A stretch of DNA of 64,000 bases from assembly GCF_012927105.1 (NCBI RefSeq), contig NZ_JABBFV010000008.1, positions 62,001 to 126,000 of the forward strand. The letters run 5' to 3'. Origin of the DNA: Sphingobium psychrophilum. Lineage in GTDB: Bacteria; Pseudomonadota; Alphaproteobacteria; Sphingomonadales; Sphingomonadaceae. The notes below the pieces were generated by a model. The model worked only from the letters and a program-made list of their open reading frames with translations, was not told the origin of the DNA and did not search any database. Shown in pieces: positions 10,962 to 19,817 of this stretch (positions are counted from its first letter, which is position 1; every line of letters begins with the position of its first letter). Position numbers and translations under genes: made by a program.

Positions 10962-11666
10962 CTATTCCTCGATCGGCTCCCCGGCCCGGCCCCTTGCAGG
11001 CTCGTCCGGCCGCCCCTTGAACCCCTGCGCCACGACATACCATTCGACGCTGCCCTTGCGGCTGGCGGGCGGCTTGGCGTGCTTGATCGTCGTGAAATTC
11101 TTCTTGAGCAGGACCAGCAATTCGCCGTCGGTCCCACCCGCAAACACCTTCGCCACGAACGTCCCGCCCTTGCGCAGATTCTCCACCGCGAACCACGCCG
11201 CCGCCTCGACCAGGCCCATGGTGCGCAGATGGTCGGTCGCGGCATGGCCGACAGTATTGGCCGCCATGTCGGAAATCACCAAGTCCGGCGCATCGCCCAG
11301 CGCATCGCACAGCATCTGCGGCGCCTTGTCGTCCATGAAATCCATTTCGAACAGGGTCACGCCCCCGATCGGATCAACCGGCAACAGGTCGATGCCCACC
11401 ACGGCCGCCTTGGGCGCCAGCTTGCGCACCACCTGCGCCCAACCGCCCGGCGCGACGCCTAAGTCCACGACCGCCTTAGATCCCTTCACGAAATGGAATT
11501 TCTCGTCCAGCTCGATCAGTTTGAAGGCAGCGCGGCTGCGCCATCCTTCGGCCTTGGCCTTTTTGACATAGGGATCGTTCAGATGGCGCTCCAGCCAGCG
11601 CACCGACTGCGCCGTGCGCCCCTTGGCGGTTTTGACCCGCACCCTGCCTGCGCCAGCGCCCCTCAC
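10962..11666 (-). CDS. rlmE: 23S rRNA (uridine-2'-O)-methyltransferase RlmE (FtsJ/RrmJ)
   Basis: SAM-dependent methyltransferase expected to modify U2552 of 23S rRNA. 234 residues from a GTG start that overlaps the ppx stop as GTGA, preceded by GGGAGA within the end of ppx; the open frame continues upstream but only as antisense-type noise inside ppx. Motifs: RSRAAFKLIELDEKF with the catalytic lysine, SAM-binding VVDLGVAPGGWAQV, DLLPVDPI, LVISDMAANTVG with the catalytic aspartate, and GGTFVAKVFAGG with the third catalytic residue. Translationally coupled to ppx. Confidence 0.95.
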   Translation of the reverse strand: MRGAGAGRVRVKTAKGRTAQSVRWLERHLNDPYVKKAKAEGWRSRAAFKLIELDEKFHFVKGSKAVVDLGVAPGGWAQVVRKLAPKAAVVGIDLLPVDPIGGVTLFEMDFMDDKAPQMLCDALGDAPDLVISDMAANTVGHAATDHLRTMGLVEAAAWFAVENLRKGGTFVAKVFAGGTDGELLVLLKKNFTTIKHAKPPASRKGSVEWYVVAQGFKGRPDEPARGRAGEPIEE

Positions 11667-12784
11667 ATCACTCTCCCGTCGCGGTCCATCAGGCCGCGCA
11701 ATATGCCTTCGCGAATCCCCCGATCGGCCACGCCCAGTCGTGCGGCCGGCCAGATGTCGAGGATCGATTCCAATATGGCGCAGCCCGCCACCACCAGGTC
11801 GGCGCGCTCGGTGCCGATGCAGGGCAGCTTCTGCCGCTCCGCCAGCGCCATGGTCGACAGCCGCTCCGAAATGGCGCGCATCGATTCGCACGGCACGATC
11901 AGCCCGTCGATCGCCTGCCTGTCGTACCGCGGCAGGTTGAGGTGCAGGCTGGCCAGCGTCGTCACCGTGCCCGATGTGCCGAGCAGGCGGATATCCTCCG
12001 CCCCCTGCGGCAAACGCCGGGCGAGCGGCGAAAAGGCCTCGCTCACCCGCGCCCGCATCCGGTCATAGGCCGCCAGCCGCTCCGCCTTGTCGCCATGGTC
12101 GAACGCCTCGCTCTCGGTCAGCGACACGACGCCCCAGGGCGCGCTGACCCAGTCGACGATCCGCGGCGCACCGGCCGATCCGCTGGAATCGACCAGCACC
12201 AATTCGGTCGATCCGCCGCCAATGTCGAAAATCAGCGCCGGCCCGTCGCCCGGCTCCAACAGCGCATGGCACCCCAGCACCGCCAGCCGTGCCTCTTCCT
12301 GCGCGCTGATGATGTCGAGCGCGATGCCGGTTTCGCGATAGACGCGCTGGATGAACTCTTCCCCGTTGGACGCCCGGCGGCAGGCTTCAGTCGCGACCGA
12401 CCGCGCCAGCGTCACATGGCGGCGACGCAGCTTGTCGGCGCAGACGGACAGCGCAGCGATCGCGCGGTCGATCGCCGCATCGCTGATCCGGCCGGTCGCT
12501 GCCAGCCCCTCGCCCAGCCGGACGATGCGCGAAAAAGCGTCGATGACGATGAAGCCGTCGGCGGATGGCTTGGCGATCAGCAGGCGGCAATTATTGGTGC
12601 CCAGGTCGATGGCGGCATAGGACCGGCGCTCACGCGCGCCATGGGGCGGAAAACCCCGTTGCGTCGACGGGGGCGGAATGGCCGCAGCCTTGCTCCCATC
12701 GCCCGGACCGGGGCGGGCGCGTTTGCCCGCATAACGGCCGGCCGGGCCGGAACTCTGCGGCGATGGGCGGCTCTGCTGCACCAT
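11663..12784 (-). CDS. ppx: Ppx/GppA exopolyphosphatase/guanosine pentaphosphatase family protein
   Basis: 373 residues from MVQQSRPSPQ. After a proline/glycine/arginine-rich, likely disordered first 50-60 residues comes the actin-fold ATPase domain: YAAIDLGTNNCRLLIAKP (phosphate 1 loop), RIVRLGEGL, a DIISAQEEARL segment and LIFDIGGGSTELVLVD (phosphate 2 loop), then TTLASLHLNL. The family removes terminal phosphate from polyphosphate or pppGpp; which substrate applies here cannot be told. A TTG further upstream (12838) is an alternative start. Its stop overlaps the rlmE start. Confidence 0.92.
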   Translation of the reverse strand: MVQQSRPSPQSSGPAGRYAGKRARPGPGDGSKAAAIPPPSTQRGFPPHGARERRSYAAIDLGTNNCRLLIAKPSADGFIVIDAFSRIVRLGEGLAATGRISDAAIDRAIAALSVCADKLRRRHVTLARSVATEACRRASNGEEFIQRVYRETGIALDIISAQEEARLAVLGCHALLEPGDGPALIFDIGGGSTELVLVDSSGSAGAPRIVDWVSAPWGVVSLTESEAFDHGDKAERLAAYDRMRARVSEAFSPLARRLPQGAEDIRLLGTSGTVTTLASLHLNLPRYDRQAIDGLIVPCESMRAISERLSTMALAERQKLPCIGTERADLVVAGCAILESILDIWPAARLGVADRGIREGILRGLMDRDGRVM

Positions 12785-13119
12785 GCCGTAACTCGCTTCT
12801 ATATTCGCCAGCCACCAAAGGGGGACCGGAACTTGCAACCATGTTTAGGCAGATATGACGCATCGCGCAAGGCGCGGCCGGCACGGCCACCGATGCAAGA
12901 CTTAACAAGGATTAACGATACGCCTTGCACGCGCCTGAAAAGGAAGGTTCGTTTCGGATCAGCAAAGAACAAGGTCGCCTGGGCGACACCATTACCCTTT
13001 AGGACAAAACAGACATGCTGTGATGTTTTGGATACATAACACAAGATTTCATGATTGTCGGATTGTCTTGGGCAATACAGTTGATTAGCTTCCCGTTCGG
13101 TCTTTGGGGAGTTTATATC

Positions 13120-16100
13120 ATGCACATTCGCAAGAATGGTGCGGGCCTGTTGGCGCGCGTCAGTCGTCCTGCCTTGCTGGCGTCGGCGGCCATCGCCGCC
13201 CTTACCGTCGCACCGATGGCCCAGGCCGTCGTCCCTACCGACGACAAAAGCCCCGCGGACATCATTGACGGCAGCGACGTCAATGGCGTCGGCATCATGT
13301 ATCGCGCCGATGGCTTCGTCTGCACCGGCACGCTGATCAACCCGCGCACCGTCATCTTCGCCGCCCATTGCGTCAACGACCTGACGTCCGCTGACTACAG
13401 CACCGTCAACGACGGCGTGCCCGTCGCCTTTGCGTTCCAGAACAACGCCCGGCCGGGGCTCGTCAGCTGGCTGAACAGCGGGTTCCAGACCAACACGGCG
13501 CTCAGCGTCTACAACGTCAACAACATCGCCTATAACCCCGATTCGCTCGATCCGCCGGCGCTCAGCTTCCTGTATGGCGACGTCGCGATGGCGACGCTGG
13601 ACACGCCCGCATCCGACGTGCCGACCTGGACGATGCTGTTTTCCGCCCTGCCCGCTCCGTCCTCCATCAGCGAGACGAGCGGCACCGGCTATCATGTCAC
13701 CATCACCGGCTATGGCCGCACCGGCAGCGGCACCACCGGCAGCAGCTTAGGCATCGACTTCCGCCGCAAAACGGCCGAAAATTTCCTGGGCATGCTGGGC
13801 TCGCTCGACGACGTCGACAGCTTCCTCTTCGGCGAAGCGGGCGGCTATACGCAGAATCTCTACCACACGGATTTCGACGATCCGACCCGCGAAAACCCCT
13901 TCGACTTCAACCTGTTCAAGGATGACGCCCTGGCCAACGAAGGCAGCACCGCTGGCGGTGATTCGGGCGGCCCGCTGATCCTGGACCAGGCCTTCGATGA
14001 AAAGACCATATTGGGCGTCCTGTCGGGCGGCAGCCGCTACTTCTTCGAACAGCCGCAAAGTTCCTACGGCGGCTCGTCCTTCTATCAGCCGCTCTACCTG
14101 TTCTGGGACTGGATTGCGCAGAACAACCCCTATCGCTACGCCACGGCCAAGGCGGGCGATGGCAAGTGGAGCGACGCCTCCCACTGGATCACCGCGCTCG
14201 ATCCCAATTACCGGATCATCGACAGCAACGGTGCCCTGGTCAACGGCATACCCACAACGCCGGGCGCGGGCGCCTTTGGCGAAGACAGCGCCTCGAAATT
14301 CGGCCAGCTCTGCTACAGCCCTGACGATATCTGCTACGATGTCGGCACCGACACGCTGATCGTGAACGGCCAGCCCGTCACCGAAGAGGGCGGGACGACC
14401 GCGACACCGGCAGGGTCAGCCACCCGCGCCAATTCTATCGGCAAGGTCGAGATCGCGGAGCGCAGCCCGAACGCGCAGAGCGTCACGCTACTCGACGGTG
14501 CCGAGCATGAGGCGCAGGCCGAAGGCGCTAGCGCTGCCGTCCTGCCAAGCCCGACGCTGGCCAATGGCCTGCCCGGCGCCACCAATTTCGTCCCCAATAA
14601 TATCGACCCGCTGGCGTCGCAGGGGATCATTGGCCGCTATTATGACGTGACGCTGAGCGCCACGGGCAAGACAACGCTCGACACCGACGTCACCGTCGAT
14701 CGCTTCACTATCGCCGGCACCGGCGCAGCGTTGGACGTCACCGCCGATGGCTCGCTGACCAGCCTGATGGACATTTCCCACCTCGCCGGGGTGGTGAACG
14801 TCAACGGCACGATCGAAACGCCGGGCGACTATTTCCTGCTGACCGGCCTGTTGTCGGGCAGCGGCACGCTGCGCACGCCCTTCTTCACCAACATCCTGGG
14901 CACTATCGCCCCCGGCGGCATCGGCACCATCGGCACGTTCACCGTAGAGGGCAATGCGCTGCTAACATCGGGCAGCACGCTCCAGATCGACCTGGGCGCC
15001 AACGGCGTGTCGGACGTGCTGGCGGTCAAGGCCACAGAGTTCGTCGCGGATGATGGCGGCGAAGACGATGGCGGCGAAACCCCCGACACCGGCGGTGGCG
15101 GCGATGGCGGCGGTGGCACGGCGGAGCAGCGCAGCGCGGCTGCGATCACCGCAGCGCAGGCCGATGGCGACGTGTCGCTACTCGCGGCCGGCGATCCGAT
15201 CGACGGCATCGCGGCGCTGGGCGGGCGGGTGGCCTTCGGCCAGGCTGCCGGCACCAAGATCCGCTTTGGCAACCAATATACGTTCGTAACGGCGGAAGGC
15301 GGCATCGACGGCACCTTCACCGCCCCGGCGCAGCTGTCGGCGGTGCTCAAGCCCGTGCTGATCTATGGCGACTATAGCGTCAGCGTGCGGATCGACGCGG
15401 GCCTCTATGCCGCCGTAGTCAACCCGGCGGCGCAGAACCAGACCAGCTTTGCCCAGCTGCTCGACCAGAACCGGTCGCGCTACGCCAATTTCGCCACCCT
15501 CTATGGCGAAGCGGACCTGCTGAGCATCGCCGGGGTCCAGGCGACGTTCGAAGCGATGGCGCCGCGCACCGAAGCGCTTAAGACGTCGATGGCCGAAGTG
15601 CTCAACGACAATATGGCGCGCTTCTATCGCGATCGCCTGACCAAGCTGGACGCCGGTTCGCTCGGCGGCACGCTGACCATGGTCGGCCAGCCGATCCAGC
15701 TCGCCTCCGCCAGCCTCAACAATATCGATCTGGGCATGGATCAGGGCGGCGGCGACACGACGACGCGCGAAGGCGTGCTGCCCGACGATATGAGCGCCTT
15801 CCTGGCTGGCGGCTATCTCGACGGCAAGAGCGCGCCGATGCGCACCGCCGTCCCGCTCGGTCGTGACCAGTTCGATGGCTGGTATGCTGCGGCGGGCGTC
15901 GAAAAGGCGTTCGGCGACAATGGCGTGGTCGGCCTGGCTGCCTCGTTCAGCGAGCTGAAGGGCAATACCGGCGCCAATGACACGGCGCGCGCGCGGCTCT
16001 ATCAGGGCACCGTCTATGGTGCCTTCGACCTGGGCGGCGTCAAGCTGGACGGCGTCGCCAGCGCCGGCACCCTCGCCACCCGCTCGCGCCGTTCCTTCGC

Positions 16101-16608
16101 CGTCGGCGTCACCCCCTACACCCTTAATGGCAGCGACCAGGAATTGGCGCTGTCGGGCGAATTGGGGCTCAGCAAGGCGCTGGGTAGCGACACCTTCAGC
16201 ATCGTGCCACGCGGCTCGATCCGCGGCGCCTATATCAGCTCGGGCAACCTGGCCGAATATGGCGGCGACGCGGCGCTGGTGATCGAACGCCGTGCCATTC
16301 GCAGCGCGCAGGGTCGCCTGGGTGCCACGGTAAAGGCCAATAATGGCGGGTTCAAACCCTATGTGACCGCCAACTTCGTCCATGAATTCAACGACCAGCC
16401 GGGCTTCTTCCTGGCCAATCTGGTCGGCGGCACCGGCAGCCTGGCGCCCTTCGCGCTCGGCGGTTCGGACCAGAATTGGGGCGAGGTCGGCGGCGGCCTG
16501 ACGATCACCACCGGCAATGTCGATCTGTCCCTGTCGGCGGACACCACGCTCTGGCGCAAGGATGTGAAATATCAGAGCTATCGAGCCGCGGTGAAATTCC
16601 GCTTCTGA
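13120..16608 (+). CDS. Trypsin-like serine protease autotransporter (type V secretion)
   Basis: 1162 residues from an ATG behind GGGGAG. Signal peptide with AQA-type cleavage near residue 37. The S1 domain follows, with FAAHC (His near residue 83), GDVAMATLD (Asp near 153) and AGGDSGGPLIL (Ser near 282), so the triad looks complete. A long beta-helical stretch with autotransporter-type motifs (about 480-640) leads to a Gly/Asp-rich linker (GGGGDGGGG) near 650, and the last ~270 residues form an autotransporter barrel ending in YRAAVKFRF, with the terminal aromatic residue typical of outer-membrane proteins. Probably surface-exposed or released protease. The 335 bp upstream show no convincing promoter. 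Confidence 0.92.
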   Translation: MHIRKNGAGLLARVSRPALLASAAIAALTVAPMAQAVVPTDDKSPADIIDGSDVNGVGIMYRADGFVCTGTLINPRTVIFAAHCVNDLTSADYSTVNDGVPVAFAFQNNARPGLVSWLNSGFQTNTALSVYNVNNIAYNPDSLDPPALSFLYGDVAMATLDTPASDVPTWTMLFSALPAPSSISETSGTGYHVTITGYGRTGSGTTGSSLGIDFRRKTAENFLGMLGSLDDVDSFLFGEAGGYTQNLYHTDFDDPTRENPFDFNLFKDDALANEGSTAGGDSGGPLILDQAFDEKTILGVLSGGSRYFFEQPQSSYGGSSFYQPLYLFWDWIAQNNPYRYATAKAGDGKWSDASHWITALDPNYRIIDSNGALVNGIPTTPGAGAFGEDSASKFGQLCYSPDDICYDVGTDTLIVNGQPVTEEGGTTATPAGSATRANSIGKVEIAERSPNAQSVTLLDGAEHEAQAEGASAAVLPSPTLANGLPGATNFVPNNIDPLASQGIIGRYYDVTLSATGKTTLDTDVTVDRFTIAGTGAALDVTADGSLTSLMDISHLAGVVNVNGTIETPGDYFLLTGLLSGSGTLRTPFFTNILGTIAPGGIGTIGTFTVEGNALLTSGSTLQIDLGANGVSDVLAVKATEFVADDGGEDDGGETPDTGGGGDGGGGTAEQRSAAAITAAQADGDVSLLAAGDPIDGIAALGGRVAFGQAAGTKIRFGNQYTFVTAEGGIDGTFTAPAQLSAVLKPVLIYGDYSVSVRIDAGLYAAVVNPAAQNQTSFAQLLDQNRSRYANFATLYGEADLLSIAGVQATFEAMAPRTEALKTSMAEVLNDNMARFYRDRLTKLDAGSLGGTLTMVGQPIQLASASLNNIDLGMDQGGGDTTTREGVLPDDMSAFLAGGYLDGKSAPMRTAVPLGRDQFDGWYAAAGVEKAFGDNGVVGLAASFSELKGNTGANDTARARLYQGTVYGAFDLGGVKLDGVASAGTLATRSRRSFAVGVTPYTLNGSDQELALSGELGLSKALGSDTFSIVPRGSIRGAYISSGNLAEYGGDAALVIERRAIRSAQGRLGATVKANNGGFKPYVTANFVHEFNDQPGFFLANLVGGTGSLAPFALGGSDQNWGEVGGGLTITTGNVDLSLSADTTLWRKDVKYQSYRAAVKFRF

Positions 16609-16630
16609 TTTCCGGCTCCCAGCCGAAAGG

Positions 16631-16660
16631 AAAGGGCCGCCCGATCGGGCGGCCCTTTTT
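16631..16660 (+). terminator. Intrinsic terminator of the autotransporter gene
   Basis: AAAGGGCCGCCCG and CGGGCGGCCCTTT form a perfect 13-bp stem followed by a T5 run, 23 nt after the stop codon. Confidence 0.92.
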
Positions 16661-16713
16661 CGTTGGGGCGGAGAAGCAATAGAGCGTGATGACTTCAAGC
16701 GGATTTACACCAC

Positions 16714-16791
16714 CTCCGTTCGTTTCGAGCGAAGTCGAGGAACTCAGACACAGCGCTATCTGCTTCTCGACTTCGCTCGAAGCGAACGGAG
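16714..16791. repeat. REP-like palindrome, CTCCGTTC/GAACGGAG family
   Basis: The arm starting CTCCGTTCGTTTCGAGCGAA (then GTCGAG) pairs with CTCGACTTCGCTCGAAGCGA (then ACGGAG) around about 27 nt. It lies between the convergent autotransporter and M20 peptidase genes. Confidence 0.8.
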
Positions 16792-16814
16792 CGGTTTTAC
16801 GCCCACGTCGCCTC

Positions 16815-18239
16815 TCACTGCGTATATAGCTTCACCAGCCGGTAGAGGAACGCCCGGCCGTCCAGCAGCGACTTGACGCGGATGCGTTCGTTCAGGCCAT
16901 GGACCCCCTGCCCGTCCGGGTCGGCGAACATGCCCGACACGCCATAGGTCGGGATGCCCGCCGCATTGGTGAAACGCCCGTCGGTCGCCCCGGTCGCCAG
17001 GCGTGGGATCACAGGCACGCCTGGCCACATCTCCTTGGTCAGCGCCTCGATCGGCCCCATGATCTGCGGCGTCAATTCGGGCGCGGAGGATTTGGGCTGC
17101 GGCGGATCGGCCAGCGTCACCTTGACCTTCGGATCGGCCGCGACCTCGCTCAGCCGCGCCAACACGGCGTCCACGGCCTCCCCCGGAATGATCCGGCAAT
17201 TGACGTTGGCGGTCACCGATTGCGGCTGGGCATTGGGGGCATGGCCACCCGCAATCAGCGTCGGGATGCAGGTGGTGCGCAGCGTCGCGTTCCAACTGGC
17301 GCTTTCCGCCGACACCGCGGCATAATCGGCCTCGCTCGCCTTGCCCGCGCCGATCGCCGCCATCGCGCTCGACACCTTGGCCGGATAGAGCGACGCCGAC
17401 GCGCCGAAATAGGCCTTGGCGGCCGGGGTCAGGTTCACCGGGAAATCATAATCATTGACCCGCGCCAGCGCCGCCGCCATCCAGCCGATCGCGTTCACAT
17501 GCGGGGTCTGGCGCGAACTATGGCCGCCCGGCGCGGTCGCGGTGAAGGTGAAGTCCTGATAGACTTTCTCCCCCGCCTGCACGCCCTGGCTCACCGGCTT
17601 GCCGCTCTCGTCCAGCGACCCGCCGCCGCCCTCGTTCAGCGCCCATCCGGCCTTCAGCGCGTCGGGCTTGTTCTTCAGCAGATATTCGACGCCGTTCAGC
17701 GCCTTCTCCGTCTCCTCGCCGCAGGTCAGCGCCAGCTTGATCGTGCGCTTGGGGCTGTAACCTTCCGCCTTGTAACGAATCATCTGATCCGTGAAGGCGG
17801 CCGCCATCGCCTTGTCATCGGACGTGCCGCGGCCGTAAAAATAGCCGCCCTCCTCGATCAGGCTGAACGGATCGCGCTCCCAGTCGGCCCGCTTGGCCGC
17901 CACCACATCGATATGGGCGAGCAGCAGGATGGCGGGCAGCTTGGCGTCGCTGCCGCGCAGGATGGCCGACAGATTGCCCTCCTTGGGATGCGCCGGATCG
18001 ACGATGATCGACACATCGCCGTCGCCATATCCCGCCGCCTTCAACCGCGCGCCCATCCGCTCCGCCGCGACGGTGCAGCTACCATCGGGCCAGCTCGAAT
18101 CGGTTTCGACCAGTTCCTTGTACAGGCCACGGAAAGCGGCCTCGTCCCCGCGCGCCTGCGCATCCGGGGTGGCGGCATGGGCGCTGGTGGTGACGAGAAG
18201 CGCCGCGATCAGCGCGGCGGCGGGACGACGAAATGCCAT
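16815..18239 (-). CDS. Secreted M20 family metallopeptidase
   Basis: 474 residues with a signal peptide ending AHA (around residue 22), so periplasmic. The M20 zinc motifs are seen: LLLAHIDVV (H-x-D), GRGTSDDKAM (bridging Asp), TCGEETE (catalytic Glu pair), ALNEGGGG, and a late VHGLNE histidine. The lid/dimerisation domain lies between, beginning GGHSSRQTPHVNAIGWM. The family comprises zinc carboxypeptidases, dipeptidases and aminoacylases; substrate unknown. The 81 bp to the next feature on the left-hand gene side hold a REP palindrome. Confidence 0.92.
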   Translation of the reverse strand: MAFRRPAAALIAALLVTTSAHAATPDAQARGDEAAFRGLYKELVETDSSWPDGSCTVAAERMGARLKAAGYGDGDVSIIVDPAHPKEGNLSAILRGSDAKLPAILLLAHIDVVAAKRADWERDPFSLIEEGGYFYGRGTSDDKAMAAAFTDQMIRYKAEGYSPKRTIKLALTCGEETEKALNGVEYLLKNKPDALKAGWALNEGGGGSLDESGKPVSQGVQAGEKVYQDFTFTATAPGGHSSRQTPHVNAIGWMAAALARVNDYDFPVNLTPAAKAYFGASASLYPAKVSSAMAAIGAGKASEADYAAVSAESASWNATLRTTCIPTLIAGGHAPNAQPQSVTANVNCRIIPGEAVDAVLARLSEVAADPKVKVTLADPPQPKSSAPELTPQIMGPIEALTKEMWPGVPVIPRLATGATDGRFTNAAGIPTYGVSGMFADPDGQGVHGLNERIRVKSLLDGRAFLYRLVKLYTQ

Positions 18240-18316
18240 GGAAAAGCCCCCTGGATGGAAGAGGCATGCAGCTTGGCGGAGCGGTGATGGAAGGGCAAGG
18301 CTTCTGGCAAAGCGTG

Positions 18317-18383
18317 CGTGTTCCCGCGCAGGCGGGAACCCAGTTCAGGCGTGGGACTGGGTTCCCGCCTGCGCGGGAACACG
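18317..18383. repeat. REP palindrome, GTTCCCGC/GCGGGAAC family
   Basis: Head-to-head pair of CGTGTTCCCGCGCAGGCGGG and its reverse complement, each itself a small palindrome. Sister copies occur at 36654, 46405, 48639 and 52728. Confidence 0.88.
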
Positions 18384-18390
18384 CCCCGCT

Positions 18391-18786
18391 TCACAAAGGC
18401 AGCAACGCCGCCACGATCTGCCGCTCCTCGGCGCGCAGCACGCCCCAGGCGCGGGCCGCAGCGCGGCTATCCATCGCCTCCACGCCGATCCCCAGCGCCT
18501 CGACCGCGCGGACGAACGCGCGCGCCGGCTGGCGCAACCCCGCACCGGTGCCCAGCAGCAGAAATTCAGGCTTCGGCGCGGTATCGAACAGGTCGCCCAG
18601 CGACTCCACGGTCAGCGCGTCCACGCCCGGCGCATCGGCCCAGGCCAGAGCCCGCACAGGACTGAGCAGCAGGCCGTCGGGAAACACGTCGTCGCGCACC
18701 CGAAAGCCCCGGCCCTGAAAGCCGGTGACGATCGGTCCCTGACCGTCATCGTCCCGGCGGACCTTTATGCCCCGATCGCCAGACAT
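18391..18786 (-). CDS. Mth938-like (DUF498/NDUFAF3-like) protein
   Basis: 131 residues. Core of the Mth938 fold: PIVTGFQGRGFRVRDDVF, then LLLSPVRALAW, EFLLLGTG and a C-terminal helix pair ending RQIVAALLPL. The human relative NDUFAF3 assembles respiratory complex I; in alphaproteobacteria the gene often sits directly after secF, as here (8-nt gap), which suggests a membrane-assembly or export-linked role. The function in bacteria is not established. Likely co-transcribed with yajC-secD-secF. Confidence 0.88.
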   Translation of the reverse strand: MSGDRGIKVRRDDDGQGPIVTGFQGRGFRVRDDVFPDGLLLSPVRALAWADAPGVDALTVESLGDLFDTAPKPEFLLLGTGAGLRQPARAFVRAVEALGIGVEAMDSRAAARAWGVLRAEERQIVAALLPL

Positions 18787-18794
18787 AGGGTCGC

Positions 18795-19796
18795 TCAGGG
18801 CTTCGCCCCATCGTCGCGTCCCGTCTCTCTGGGACCTACGCGCTCGGCCGTCCCGGCATAGTCGCCCTTCTTGGCCGCCTTCTTCTCCGACGTCTGCGGG
18901 GTCAGGCCCAGCGAGATCAGCAGCGAAGACGACACATAGACCGACGAATAGGTGCCCACGATAATGCCCAGCATCATGGCCGCGGTAAAGCCGCGCAGCA
19001 CATGCCCGCCCAGCAACAGCAGCGCGCCCAGCGCCAGCAGGATCGTGACCGACGTCATGACCGTGCGCGGCAGCGTCTCGTTGACCGACAGGTCGATCAG
19101 CGACTTCATGTCCATCTTGCGATATTTGCGCATATTTTCGCGGATACGGTCGTCGATCACCATCTTGTCGTTGATCGAATAACCCACGATCGTCAGCACC
19201 GCCGCGATGATGTTCAGGTCGAACTCCAGCTGCGTGACCGCGAAGAAGCCCAGCGTCATCAACACGTCATGCACGATCGCGACGAAGGTCGAGACGCCGA
19301 ACTGCCATTCATAACGGAACCAGCTGAACACCGCGATGCCCAGGATCGCCAGCACGACCGCCAGCACGCCATTCTGGATCAGCTCGCCCGACACCTTGCC
19401 CGACACCGTGTCGTAGCGGGAGAAGGTGACGCCGGGGAATTGCGCAACCATCGCCAGCCTTGTCTTTTCCACCACCGCGTTCGCCGCACCGGCCCCGCCC
19501 TGTTCGGGCAAAGGCAGGCGAATCTGCACGGTATTGGCGTCGCCAAACTGCTGGAGCGAGCTTTCACCCACGCCCAGCGTACCGATGGTGGAGCGCACCT
19601 TGTCGGTATCCACCGCCTGCGGGAATTTCGCCTCGATCATCAGGCCGCCGACGAAATCGACGCCCAGGTTGAGGCCCTTGTGCGCCGTCGCGCCCACGGC
19701 CAGCACGGTCAGCAGCGCGGTGAGCGCAAACGCCCATTTCCGCACCGCGACGAAGCCGATATTGGTATTGTCGGGGACGAGCTTGAGAAGTTTCAT
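18795..19796 (-). CDS. secF: Protein translocase subunit SecF
   Basis: 333 residues. Begins MKLLKLVPDNTNIGF and has the first transmembrane helix, the LGVDFVGGLMIEAKF signature, a periplasmic P4-like domain, then five transmembrane helices with GYSINDKMVIDDRIRENMRK and the TSVTILLALGALLLLGG segment. With SecD it uses the proton gradient to finish preprotein export. 21 nt after secD, in the order yajC-secD-secF. Confidence 0.97.
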   Translation of the reverse strand: MKLLKLVPDNTNIGFVAVRKWAFALTALLTVLAVGATAHKGLNLGVDFVGGLMIEAKFPQAVDTDKVRSTIGTLGVGESSLQQFGDANTVQIRLPLPEQGGAGAANAVVEKTRLAMVAQFPGVTFSRYDTVSGKVSGELIQNGVLAVVLAILGIAVFSWFRYEWQFGVSTFVAIVHDVLMTLGFFAVTQLEFDLNIIAAVLTIVGYSINDKMVIDDRIRENMRKYRKMDMKSLIDLSVNETLPRTVMTSVTILLALGALLLLGGHVLRGFTAAMMLGIIVGTYSSVYVSSSLLISLGLTPQTSEKKAAKKGDYAGTAERVGPRETGRDDGAKP

Positions 19797-19817
19797 GGGT
19801 GTGTCCTCCCGCCCCTC

